A DNA stretch of 64,000 nt from contig CAZYGI010000018.1 in NCBI GenBank assembly GCA_964647255.1, positions 1 to 64,000 on the forward strand. Reading direction: 5' to 3'. This document shows, in pieces, positions 1 through 8,900 of this stretch. Origin of the DNA: CAWJEL01 sp964647255 (GTDB taxonomy: Bacteria > Chloroflexota > Anaerolineae > CG2-30-64-16). A program made the translations under genes and the position numbers. The notes beneath the pieces are model-generated. The model searched no databases and was not told where the DNA came from. It saw only the letters and a list, made by a program, of their open reading frames with translations. The first letter of the stretch is position 1. Each line of letters starts with the position of its first letter.

Positions 1-2
1 CC

Positions 3-458
3 GCGCTGCGACCTGCGCTGGCGGGCTGGACCCCGGCGGCGGGGCTGCGGGCGCTGGCCGCGCTGCCGGCGGCGGAGGCCATCCGCCGCGACCAGATCGT
101 GGCGGATGCGGCGATCTTCACCGGCGTGCCCTATCTGTGGGGCGGCTGCTCGGTGCTGGGCATTGATTGCTCCGGCTTTGCGCAACTGCTCCACCGGTTG
201 GTCGGCGTGATCATCCCCCGCGACGCGGATCAGCAGTTCGCCGCCGGCCGGTCGGTCGAACCGCCCTTCCGGCCCGGCGACCTGCTTTTCTTCGGGGAGG
301 CAGGCGGGGCGCAGCGCAAGATCACCCATGTCGGCGTGAGCCTGGGCGGGTGGCGCATCATCCACTCCTCGCGCTCGCGCAACGGGGTTCACGAGGACGA
401 CGTGCAGGCGGTCGAGCACCTGTGGGAGAGTTTCGTCGGGGGACGCTCGTTTGTGTGA
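3..458 (+). CDS. NlpC/P60 family hydrolase, C-terminal part (5' end outside window)
   Basis: C-terminal catalytic domain of an NlpC/P60 (peptidase C40) enzyme, a family that cleaves peptide bonds in cell-wall stem peptides. The reading frame is open from the first bases of the window, so the gene starts upstream; the GTG at 99 is internal. Visible motifs are the nucleophile block DCSGFAQLL, preceded by YLWGG, and the catalytic-His strand ITHVGVSLGG, in the order expected for the family. A third polar residue follows in IIHSSRSRNGV. N-terminal SH3-like or binding modules, if present, lie outside the window. The next gene, corA, is convergent and ends only 10 bases away. Family assignment is firm; substrate is unknown. 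Confidence 0.88.
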   Translation, partial: ALRPALAGWTPAAGLRALAALPAAEAIRRDQIVADAAIFTGVPYLWGGCSVLGIDCSGFAQLLHRLVGVIIPRDADQQFAAGRSVEPPFRPGDLLFFGEAGGAQRKITHVGVSLGGWRIIHSSRSRNGVHEDDVQAVEHLWESFVGGRSFV

Positions 459-468
459 TCGGCCCGGC

Positions 469-1578
469 TCACAGCCAGCGCCGGCGGCGGAACATGATGA
501 ACATAGAGCCGGCCAGCAGGGCGCAAACGATCCAAAAAACCGGGTAGGCCCAGGTCTGTTCGAGCTCGGGGAAGTGGTGGAAGTTCATCCCGTACACCCC
601 GGCCAGGAAGGTCAGGGGGATGAAGATCGTGCTGATGACGGTCAGCACCTTCATGATCTCGTTCATGCGGTTGGAGATGGAGGACATGTAGGCGTCGGTG
701 AGAGCGGCGGCCATTTCGCGATAGGTCTCGATGATGTCCATGATCTGGACGACATGATCGTAAAGATCGCGCAGGTAGACGCGCGTGGTTTCGCTCAGGC
801 ATTCATGAGGTTCACGCTGCAAGGTTGAGACGACCTCGCGCATCGGCCACGCGACCCGGCGCATTGCGAGCAGGTCACGCTTAATCTGGTTGATCTCGTT
901 CATTGTGACGCGCGATGCACGCTCAAGGATGGTCGCTTCGAGCTCCTCCATCCGATCGCCGTACGACTCGAGGATCGGGTAGAAGCGGTCAATGATGGCG
1001 TCGAGCAGTGAGTACATCAGGAAGCTGGCGTCGCTGTTGCGCAACCGGGTGTTTTTGACCTCAAGGCGCTGACCGATCGGCTCCCACGTATCGCTGGTGG
1101 CTTCTCGGAACGTCAATACGGTATTGTGACCCAGGAACATGGAAACCTGTTCGCTGTGCACACCCGCACCCCCGATCTGCAGGGTGCGCGCCAGGACAAA
1201 CAGGCGGGAGCGCAATTCGGTGTCCCCGCCGCCGTAGGGCTCAACCTTGGGCCGCTGCGGTACGTAGAGCAGATCCTCGACGGCCAGGGGGTGCAGTTCG
1301 TATTTGGTCGCCAGCGCGTGGATGACCTGCATGTCGGTCAGGCCGTCCACATTGATCCAGCGCACGACTGACCACTCGGGCCGGTGGGCGTCGAGAAAGG
1401 GCTCCAGGTCGGCGATGTCCTGGGTTTGGACGTGGGCCGGGCTGTAATCGGTGCAGGTGACGTGCGCTCGTTCGGGGCCGCTGGGCAGCGCAACAATCTC
1501 ATCGTGCTCGATGCCGGGCGCCGCACCCGGCGTGTGTCGCAGCCGCGTGATGTCATGGAATTGCATCTCATCAAACAT
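469..1578 (-). CDS. corA: CorA-type magnesium/divalent-cation transporter
   Basis: A 369-residue CorA family channel for Mg2+ (or Co2+/Ni2+), inner membrane. The long N-terminal cytosolic domain contains the alpha/beta region and a long helix (residues about 200-300). The C-terminus carries two transmembrane helices with the diagnostic YGMN motif between them (TFLAGVYGMNFHHFPELE) and ends in a basic tail, as in CorA. I chose the ATG at 1578 because a GGGAGGTGGG Shine-Dalgarno sits just before it; the longer in-frame form from 1650 would overlap the divergent gene. It is transcribed divergently from the aminotransferase-fold gene at 1638 with a 59-base gap. Confidence 0.93.
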   Translation of the reverse strand: MFDEMQFHDITRLRHTPGAAPGIEHDEIVALPSGPERAHVTCTDYSPAHVQTQDIADLEPFLDAHRPEWSVVRWINVDGLTDMQVIHALATKYELHPLAVEDLLYVPQRPKVEPYGGGDTELRSRLFVLARTLQIGGAGVHSEQVSMFLGHNTVLTFREATSDTWEPIGQRLEVKNTRLRNSDASFLMYSLLDAIIDRFYPILESYGDRMEELEATILERASRVTMNEINQIKRDLLAMRRVAWPMREVVSTLQREPHECLSETTRVYLRDLYDHVVQIMDIIETYREMAAALTDAYMSSISNRMNEIMKVLTVISTIFIPLTFLAGVYGMNFHHFPELEQTWAYPVFWIVCALLAGSMFIMFRRRRWL

Positions 1579-1595
1579 GGCCCACCTCCCGCGGT

Positions 1596-1605
1596 ATTGT
1601 ACAAT
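1596..1605. promoter_or_regulatory. Palindromic ATTGTACAAT in the corA/1638 divergent gap
   Basis: A perfect 10-base palindrome lies in the short gap between the two divergent starts. It reads TACAAT on both strands, so each strand has a fair -10 hexamer here. No convincing -35 box is visible at the right distance on either strand, so this may be overlapping -10 elements or a small operator. Seen directly; function inferred. Confidence 0.35.
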
Positions 1606-1637
1606 GATCCGAATCCCTGCAAAAGTTGAGGGTTCGT

Positions 1638-2756
1638 ATGATGGAATCATCCGTCGGCCCGCGCGTCGTCATTGACGGCCGCGAGCGCGATTACTTTGCG
1701 GGTTGTAGCTATCTCGGCTTGCAGAACCACCCTGAGCTGATCGCCGCCGCGGCTGCCGCGCTGGCGCGTTACGGTCTGGGCACGGGCACGTCGCGCGGCG
1801 GCTATGGCGAGCATCCGATTTTCGCCGCCGTGGAAACCGCGGCCGCGCGCTATTTTGATGCGGAAGCCGCGCTTTACTATGTGACCGCCTACCTGGGCAA
1901 CACGATCCTGCTCCAGGGCCTGGCCGGCGAGTATGACCGCATCTTTGTCGACGCGGCCAGCCACTTCAGCGTCCGGGATGCGGCGGCGGTCGCCGGCGCG
2001 CCGGTGACGCTCTATCGCCACTGCGATCCCGCCGACCTGGCCGCACACCTGCGGGACCAGCTCCGGCCCGGCGAGCGGCCGTTGGTGATCAGCGATGGCG
2101 TGTTTCCTATTTCCGGCGAGATCGCGCCGGTCCCGGGCTATGTCGCTGCCTTGTGCGGCTATCCGGGAGCGATCCTGTGTCTGGACGACGCGCACGCGAC
2201 CGGGGTGTTGGGCGCCGGAGGACAGGGGACGGTCGCCTATTGGTGCGAGCGCGACCCGGTCGGGTTTTCGAACGTGTCGGATTTGCGCATCTACAGCGCA
2301 CACACGCTGAGCAAGGCGCTGGGGTGTCACGGCGGTGTGATCGCGGCGGACGCGGGCCTGATTCGCCGGCTGCGCGCTGATGCCCCGGCCTTCGGCGCAC
2401 ACAGCCCCTCGCCTTTGCCGGTCGCTGCTGCGGCCGTGCGGGCATTAGAGCTCACCGGCGGCGTCTCACCGCTGCGCGGCCAGCTTTGGGCCAACGTCGC
2501 TCGCGCCCGCGCCGGCCTGCGCGGTCTGGGGTGGGATTTGGCCGACACGCCTGTGCCGATCATCTGCCTGGCCGCGCGGCCCGCCCTTGATCTCGCGCGT
2601 CTCCAGACCGAGTTGTTTGCCCGCGGTATTTGCGTGGCGCACGTAACGCGCTACAGCAGCACTCCGCCCGGCGGCGCGTTGCGGATCGCGATCTTCGCGA
2701 CGCACACCGCGGAGCAGATCGAGCGGCTGGTGGCCGAGCTCGCGAGCTTGCTCTAA
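1638..2756 (+). CDS. PLP-dependent alpha-oxoamine synthase family protein (BioF/Kbl-like)
   Basis: Pyridoxal-phosphate enzyme of the fold-type I alpha-oxoamine synthase group, which condenses an amino acid with an acyl-CoA (8-amino-7-oxononanoate synthase, 2-amino-3-ketobutyrate CoA ligase and relatives). Seen: glycine-rich GLGTGTSRGGYGEH near the N-terminus, cofactor aspartate in CLDDAHATGVLG, and Schiff-base lysine in SAHTLSKALGCHGG. At 373 residues it is slightly shorter than BioF/Kbl (about 390-400). Start chosen at ATG 1638 after GAGGG; ATG 1641 is also possible. No biotin or threonine-catabolism genes are adjacent, so the substrate cannot be named; it could also belong to the CAI-1 synthase/serine palmitoyltransferase branch. 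Confidence 0.85.
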   Translation: MMESSVGPRVVIDGRERDYFAGCSYLGLQNHPELIAAAAAALARYGLGTGTSRGGYGEHPIFAAVETAAARYFDAEAALYYVTAYLGNTILLQGLAGEYDRIFVDAASHFSVRDAAAVAGAPVTLYRHCDPADLAAHLRDQLRPGERPLVISDGVFPISGEIAPVPGYVAALCGYPGAILCLDDAHATGVLGAGGQGTVAYWCERDPVGFSNVSDLRIYSAHTLSKALGCHGGVIAADAGLIRRLRADAPAFGAHSPSPLPVAAAAVRALELTGGVSPLRGQLWANVARARAGLRGLGWDLADTPVPIICLAARPALDLARLQTELFARGICVAHVTRYSSTPPGGALRIAIFATHTAEQIERLVAELASLL

Positions 2757-2760
2757 ACAA

Positions 2761-2860
2761 GCGGGGGCGATGTGGGCGGCACTGCCGCCCACATCGCCCC
2801 CGCTGGCGGCTAAACTGCACCGCCCAGCCGCGCGCGGCTGGGCGGTGCAGTTTAGCCGCC
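2761..2860. terminator. Two adjacent perfect hairpins between convergent genes
   Basis: Hairpin 1: a 20-bp perfect stem (2761-2780 with 2784-2803), loop of 3. Hairpin 2: a 26-bp perfect stem (2805-2830 with 2835-2860), loop CGCG. They lie between the converging synthase (ends 2756) and phosphofructokinase genes; the second contains the phosphofructokinase stop codon. Neither is followed by a strong T-run, so a bidirectional transcription barrier is inferred from position and stem strength. Confidence 0.6.
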
Positions 2861-5056
2861 GTTTCCCGGCTCCGGTTTTGCCAGCGTGTCGGCCAGCTTG
2901 CGCCATTGCATAAAAGGCTGATCTTTGGGCCGCTCGTGCTCCAAGTCGAAATCTTCCATCACCTCGTCGTAGGGCGCCGCCACCACACCGCGGCGCTGGA
3001 TGCCGGTGACTAGGACATTGTCCCGGCCTGCGGCGATCTCTTCGATGATCTTCTGCGCGGCAAACGCGCCGAGCCGGCTGCCCTGGATGCGGTCAAATGC
3101 GGTGGGGACGCCGCCCCGCTGCAGGTGGCCCAGGATCGTGGTTTGCACCTGGAAGAAGCCTTCAGCCTCCGCCTCCATGATCCGGCGCACGAAGTCGCTG
3201 TCGTAATACGGCGAGGCGTCCTCGGCCATGACGACGATGCCCATCTTCTTGCCGGACATGAAGCCCTTGCGCAGGATGGCGATGTCGCGCTGCAGCGAAT
3301 CCAGGTTGATGCCATCCTCGGCTAGGATCTCCATCTCCGCGCCGCTTGCCATCGCGGATGCCATTGCCAGATAACCGCAGCGCCGGCCAAACACCTCGAC
3401 GATGAAGGCGCGGTGCGCGGCGCCCGCCGTGTATTTGATCTTGTCAATCGCATCCACGATGTTGTTCAGCGCCGTGTCCGCGCCGATGGTGATCTCGGTG
3501 CCGGGCAGGTTGCTGTCTACGGTCGCCGGCACACAGAGGATCGGGATGCGCAGCTCAGGGTACTGTTCGCGCGCCGCGATCAGTTTGCGCACCTGTTTGT
3601 AGGTCTCCATGCCGCCGACGGCGATGAAGCCGCGCAGATCCCACTTCTTGATCTGTTCGGCGATCTGGCCGATCTCTTCTGGCGTCACTTCGTGGCGAAC
3701 GGCGCCCAGTTCGCTGCCGCCCAGGTTGATCCAGCCCTGGACGTCCATCCAACCGATTTCCTGGACATCGCCGCGCGCCAGGCCGCCGAAGCCGTAGCGC
3801 GCGCCGACCACATCCTGGCCTTCGTTGCGCGCGATCCGCAGCGCGGTGCGCACGATAGCGTTCATGCCGGGCGCGTCCGGGCCGCCGGTCATCACGGCGA
3901 TCCGGCCGCGGCCCGTCACATCCTGCTTGGGCTCGGCGCGGGCCAGTGTTCTCAGCAATTCCAGCGAGTCGGCGAAGCTGCGCCCGCGCAGCGCCAGCGC
4001 TTGCTCGAAGTTGCCGCTGTCAATCTCGGCGTTGATGGCCTGGCTCTTGGCGACGACTTCGTCCAACGGCGTCGTCTTGGTCTCATTGTTGATCAGGCCG
4101 ATCATCACCGGGGTGGGATCGCCGCCGGCGAGATATTCCACCGCCGCTGCGCCCATGCGCGAGGCCAGGTTGCGCTCGAACGGGGTGGGCGACCCCCCGC
4201 GCTGCACATGGCCCAACACCGTGACGCGTGCGTCCACACCCATGCGCTGCTTCAGGATTTCGATGATCGTGTCGGCCTTGATCGGCAGCCCATCGCTGTG
4301 GCGCGCGCCTTCGGCGAAGATGATGACATCGTGGCGTCGGCCCGCAGCGCGGCCGCGCTTCAGCGCCTCAACCATTTTGAAATGCCAGCGCGCATCCATC
4401 TCCTCTTCAGGGATCAGCACCCAGTCCGCGCCGGTGGCAACCGCGCTCATCAGCGCCAGATAGCCGCAGCGCCGGCCCATCACCTCGACGATGAAGGTGC
4501 GCTGGTGTGAGTCTGCCGTGCTGTTCAGCTTGTCCACCGCCTCGACGATGGTGTTCAACGCGGTGTCCGCGCCGATGCTCATGTCGGTGCCGAACTGGTC
4601 GTTGTCAATGGAGCCGGGCAGGCCCACCACGCGGAACGGCGGCGGATTTTTGGCTTTCTTGGCCGGGATCGCGCCCTCGGCCGCCAGCGCGGCCAGGTGG
4701 TCGGCCCATTCCTGGTAGAGCAGGAGCGCGCCGGTCAGTGAGCCGTCGCCGCCGATGACCACGATGCCGTCAATGCCCGCGTTGACCAGGTTGCGGACCG
4801 CCTTCCGCCGGCCTTCGGGCTTGCGAAACTCCTCCGAGCGGGCCGTGCCGAGGATGGTGCCGCCCAACTGGAGGATGCCGCCTACGCTGCGCCAGTTGAA
4901 CGTCTGGAATTTTTCCCCGCCGTCCACGACCCCCTGCCAGCCCTCGTGGATGCCGACGATCTCAATGCCGCGATCCAAGGCGCAGCGGGTGACTGCGCGG
5001 ATGGCCGCGTTCATGCCCGGTGAGTCGCCACCGCTGGTGATGATGCCGATGCGCAT
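2852..5056 (-). CDS. pfkA: Tandem-domain 6-phosphofructokinase
   Basis: 734 residues, about twice a normal bacterial PfkA (320), made of two consecutive phosphofructokinase domains (roughly 1-385 and 390-734). The enzyme phosphorylates fructose 6-phosphate in glycolysis. The N-half keeps catalytic features: TSGGDSPGMN, GGDGS (about residues 102-106; Gly after Asp points to ATP rather than pyrophosphate) and SIDND (149-153). The C-half is degenerate: GGPDAPGMN, GGMETY in place of GGDGS, and TVDSN in place of TIDND, while GRRCGYLA and LGHLQRGG persist. This resembles eukaryotic PFK, where the C-half became regulatory. ATG 5056 is chosen because AGGAGG precedes it. The downstream hairpin overlaps the stop. 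Confidence 0.92.
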   Translation of the reverse strand: MRIGIITSGGDSPGMNAAIRAVTRCALDRGIEIVGIHEGWQGVVDGGEKFQTFNWRSVGGILQLGGTILGTARSEEFRKPEGRRKAVRNLVNAGIDGIVVIGGDGSLTGALLLYQEWADHLAALAAEGAIPAKKAKNPPPFRVVGLPGSIDNDQFGTDMSIGADTALNTIVEAVDKLNSTADSHQRTFIVEVMGRRCGYLALMSAVATGADWVLIPEEEMDARWHFKMVEALKRGRAAGRRHDVIIFAEGARHSDGLPIKADTIIEILKQRMGVDARVTVLGHVQRGGSPTPFERNLASRMGAAAVEYLAGGDPTPVMIGLINNETKTTPLDEVVAKSQAINAEIDSGNFEQALALRGRSFADSLELLRTLARAEPKQDVTGRGRIAVMTGGPDAPGMNAIVRTALRIARNEGQDVVGARYGFGGLARGDVQEIGWMDVQGWINLGGSELGAVRHEVTPEEIGQIAEQIKKWDLRGFIAVGGMETYKQVRKLIAAREQYPELRIPILCVPATVDSNLPGTEITIGADTALNNIVDAIDKIKYTAGAAHRAFIVEVFGRRCGYLAMASAMASGAEMEILAEDGINLDSLQRDIAILRKGFMSGKKMGIVVMAEDASPYYDSDFVRRIMEAEAEGFFQVQTTILGHLQRGGVPTAFDRIQGSRLGAFAAQKIIEEIAAGRDNVLVTGIQRRGVVAAPYDEVMEDFDLEHERPKDQPFMQWRKLADTLAKPEPGNGG

Positions 5057-5069
5057 GAATGCCTCCTGT

Positions 5070-5906
5070 CTAGCCTTCACGTCTGCCGAAACTGAACATT
5101 GAGCGCAGGGATCCCAACAGGCCGCCCGGCTCGACCTGATCATCATGATCCACGTACGCGGCATCGCCGGGGCGCTGGCTCATCATGGCGCGGGTCAGGC
5201 CCACGTCGTCAAACTCGGTGCGCAGCCATTCGCCGTTCGCACTGCCGTCGCGCAGCACCGTCACCCGATCGGCCAGTTGCAGGACCTCCATCGGCCGGCG
5301 CGTGAGATAGAGACAGGTGATGCCCCGCTCGATCAGCGTACGCACGGTGCGGAGCAAGGCGCTCAGCTCAGCCGCGGTGGTGAGGCCGGTGGTCGGCTCG
5401 TCCAGCACGATGAGCTTTGGCGCCGAGGCGATGGCGCGCGCGATCGCCAGCAAGCGCTGTTGGCCCGGCGTGAGCTGGCCGGCCGGCATGCCGGGATTGA
5501 CCTTTAGCCCGATCATCTCCAGGCTGGCCTGCGCCACGCGAGCGATTTCGCTCTCCCGGACGAGGAACGAGTGTTGGGTATGCCATTGGCCCACCGAAAC
5601 GTTTTCCGCCACGCTCAGCCGCGCAAAAATACCGGGGCGGCGCATCACCGCCGCGATCCCGTGGCCGAGCGCGTCGCGGGTCGAGTTGAAGGCCACCGGC
5701 TCGCCCGCGACACGCAGTTGGCCGGTGTAGGCGGTGTGCGGGTACACCCCGGCCAGGATTTTCATCAGCGTCGTTTTGCCTGCGCCGTTTTCGCCCAGGA
5801 TCGCGTGAATCTCGCCCGGCTGGACGCTGAAGGTCAGGCCGTCGAGGGCAACCGCGTTGCCGAAGGCTTTTGTCAGGTGTTCGACTTCGAGAATGGGTGT
5901 TGTCAT
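5070..5906 (-). CDS. Single-domain ABC ATPase of the sugar-importer type
   Basis: A 278-residue ABC nucleotide-binding subunit resembling one half of RbsA-type sugar ATPases. Seen: Walker A GENGAGKTT (about residue 38-46), Walker B LIVLDEPTTGL, and a signature reading LTPGQQ instead of LSGGQ. The H-loop histidine position appears as LTRRP rather than THxx. The C-terminal 30 residues (acidic, then LLGSLRSMFSFGRREG) are unlike a second ATPase domain. No permease or binding protein adjoins it. The ATG lies one base after the stop of the YfhO-flippase gene (TGACATG) with GGAGG upstream, so translation is likely coupled. It may power export with that membrane protein or be a regulatory ATPase; both are inference. 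Confidence 0.8.
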   Translation of the reverse strand: MTTPILEVEHLTKAFGNAVALDGLTFSVQPGEIHAILGENGAGKTTLMKILAGVYPHTAYTGQLRVAGEPVAFNSTRDALGHGIAAVMRRPGIFARLSVAENVSVGQWHTQHSFLVRESEIARVAQASLEMIGLKVNPGMPAGQLTPGQQRLLAIARAIASAPKLIVLDEPTTGLTTAAELSALLRTVRTLIERGITCLYLTRRPMEVLQLADRVTVLRDGSANGEWLRTEFDDVGLTRAMMSQRPGDAAYVDHDDQVEPGGLLGSLRSMFSFGRREG

Positions 5907-5907
5907 G

Positions 5908-8900
5908 TCACGACCTCCGCCGCAACGTGGTCCACAGCGCGCTGAACTCCTCCGACCGGAACACGCCCAGCAGCGCCAATACGCCGATATAGACCGCAAA
6001 CCCCAGCGCCAGCGCGGCGATCAATGGGACGCCCGCGCGGCCGCCCAGGAAGACCGTCGCGGCGTCCGCGGCTGCCGCCAGCGACGGCCCGCCCAGCAGC
6101 TTCAACCACGGCATCGGCGCCACATAGCGCCGCACGGCCCAGTAGAACGGGAAGAACAGGGCCAGCTCGGCCGGGATCTGGATGGCGGCTGCGGCCAGAT
6201 AGCCGAAGCGCGGCACCAGGATCAAATTCGCCAGCGCCGTGAAGCCGACGCCGATCAGGAATGCCTTCGTGAGGAAGCGCTGCTGCCCAACTGCGATCAG
6301 TACATACTGCGTCACCGAATTGATGAAGCCGATGGGGATAGACCAGATCATGATCGCCAGCGCGGTGGCGCCGCCCGGCAGGTACGCCTCGCCGCCCAGG
6401 ATGCGGATCAGCAGCGCTGCGCCGAAGGAGAAGAAGACCGCGACCGGCAGCGCCACGATGTAGAGGAGCTGCACCGAAAGACGATACGCCTTCACCAGCG
6501 ATTCTTTGCCTGCCTGGGCGTAACGGCTCATCAGCGGGAAGATCGCCAGGGTGAAGTACGCCGGGATGACGTTCAGACCATCCAGCCACTTTGTGCCGGA
6601 CGAGAAGATCCCCAGCGCGGCCGGATTCTTCGCGCCGTACAGCACCCACTGGCTGATGCGCCAGAACACCGTGGCCAGCAGGTGGTTGATCATCAGCGGG
6701 ACCGACTCGCGCAGCATGTAACGCTGGAGGTTAAGGTCAAGGTTAAGGCTGAGGCCCAGGCCAAGCTGCCCTCTCTGCGTCGCCGTGTCATCGTGTCGCC
6801 GTGTCGCCGTGTCGCCTCCCAGCACCTTCCCCTGCAGCACGGCCCACAGCCAGATCGTCTGCACCACGTTCATCACGAGCGACACGCCCGCCAGGCCGAC
6901 GAAACCCCAGTCCAACGGCGGCAGCAGCACCAGCGCGCCCAGGGCGACCTTTGCGGTGGCAATGGCGGTGGCGATGCCCGCCGGGTACTCCATCTTCTCG
7001 AATGCGTTGAAGACCGCGCTGATGGCGTCGCTGATGCTGGAGAAGAGCAGCGCCAGGGCGAAGATGCCGATGGCGCGCGCCGTGGTCGCATCGAGCTTGC
7101 CGAGGCCGGCCCAGTAGAAGACGCAGACGAGCGCCATGACGGGCAGGCTCAGCAACCACAGGCCGCTCCGCACCGCGATGGTGTTCGACAGGTAGCGCCG
7201 CGCCGCAGTGCGATCCCGCGCCACATCGCGCGTCACCAGCGTGCCCAGGCCGAAGAACGTCAGGATCTCGAAGATGCCGTAGAACGCGATGGCGAACTGG
7301 TAGCTGCCCTCGCCGACCGGGTTCAGCACCCGCAGCCGCAGCATGGCGAAGGCGAAGTCAATGCCCTTGCTCAACAGCGACATCGCCATGCGGACGCCGG
7401 TGTTCTTCGCGACCGTGCCGACCTCGCTCCGGTCTCCCTTGTAGAACCGGCCCCAGGCCCACCAGCCGCCCAGCATCAGGAGCGTGATGGCCGCCAGGAA
7501 GCTCGTGTAGAGCCCCAGCAGGAAGCTGCGCGGGGAGTAGACGAAGCGCACCGTCCACTGCCCGGCCTTGGGCAGATAGACCGCGCGGAACGCACCGTCG
7601 GCCCGGTAGATCGGCAGCTGCTCCTCGATGGACTCGCCGGCCGCGTCCACCCCCTCGCCCTTGACGCCGAACGGCCGCAGATACGCCTTCCAGCCGTCGA
7701 AATAGGCGTCGGTCAGCACCAGCCAGCCGCGGTCGCTGATGTTCACATCCACGAAAAGCTCGCGGTTGCCGGGCTTGCCGATTCGCGCCTCCCGCACCTG
7801 GGGAGAGGCCGGAGGAGGCAGTGCGGCCGCGGCGAGCCCTTCCACGACGACTTTTTGCCGCAGATCCACCTGTGCGAGCAGGTCCAGCGCCGCGGCTTGA
7901 TCTGCTACCGCCACAGCCTCGCCGGCAATGAACGCACGCGGGAACGCGTTGCCGTTCTCATACACCTTCACCTCGGCGTCGTAGGCCAGGCGGTAACCGG
8001 CGTTGGGGATGGCGTGCGTCGTGACGATGTATTTGACGCCCAGGAGATCGAGCAGCGGGCTGTCCAGCGCGTCGTAATTCGGCTTCCCGTCCACCTGGGT
8101 GTAGATCGGCGCGATGCGATTGTATAGCAGATCGCCCTGCGGCTGGATGCGCTGCATGAAGGCCGTGTAGCTCTTCGGAATGATCGAATCGTAGCCGCGG
8201 ATGTCCTCCAGCCCGTAGCGCATCGCCGAGTTGGCGTTGAGCAGCTTCTCGGACGGCGAGTCTGGATTCGCCGGGTCGGCATGCGGCGCGTCGAAGCTGG
8301 TCAGCCGCCAGGGCTGCGCCGGATCGCGCCGGTCCTGCAACCACTGGATCACGTTCGGCTTGTAATCCAGCAGCTTCGGATCGTCGGCCGAGTTGAACCC
8401 GTGGCCGAAGAGCCAGAGGTCGAGGATGAGGAGGGCGATGAATGACACGGCGACACGGCGACGAGGTGACACGAGGGCGGTCTTCGCCTCTCCGTCTCTC
8501 CGTGTCCCCGCTATCAGCGCCGCGCCGGCCAGCAGCGCCATCAGGCCGAAGCGCGCGAGGCCGGTCGCCTCATAGCTCCACAGCATCGCGCCGTTGGCGA
8601 AGGCGGTTTGCGCCCGATCGGCCCAGAAAGGCCACGCCAGCAGCTTGTCGCCCAGTGCCACGAACGGCCCCGACATGAAGGCACTGATGAGCACGACCAG
8701 CAGCGAACCTGCTCCGGCCAGAACGGCGAGCCAGCCCAGGATACGGGCAGTCGCCGGAGGCCGAAGCGCGATTCCTGCCTCTTGCCTCCTGCCTCCTGAC
8801 CCCTGACCCCTGACCCCTATTGTCAGCGCGTCCAGCCCGTACCCGGACAGCACCGCCATGCTCAGCGTGTAGGGGAAGACCCAGCGAAACGCCGAATGCA

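Noticed and set aside
5857..8127. Long plus-strand open frame (756 codons) opposite the flippase half of the YfhO fusion
   Set aside because: Composition is Arg/Gln/His/Ala-rich without motifs; it is the antisense shadow of a GC-rich gene whose own frame has clear membrane and family features.
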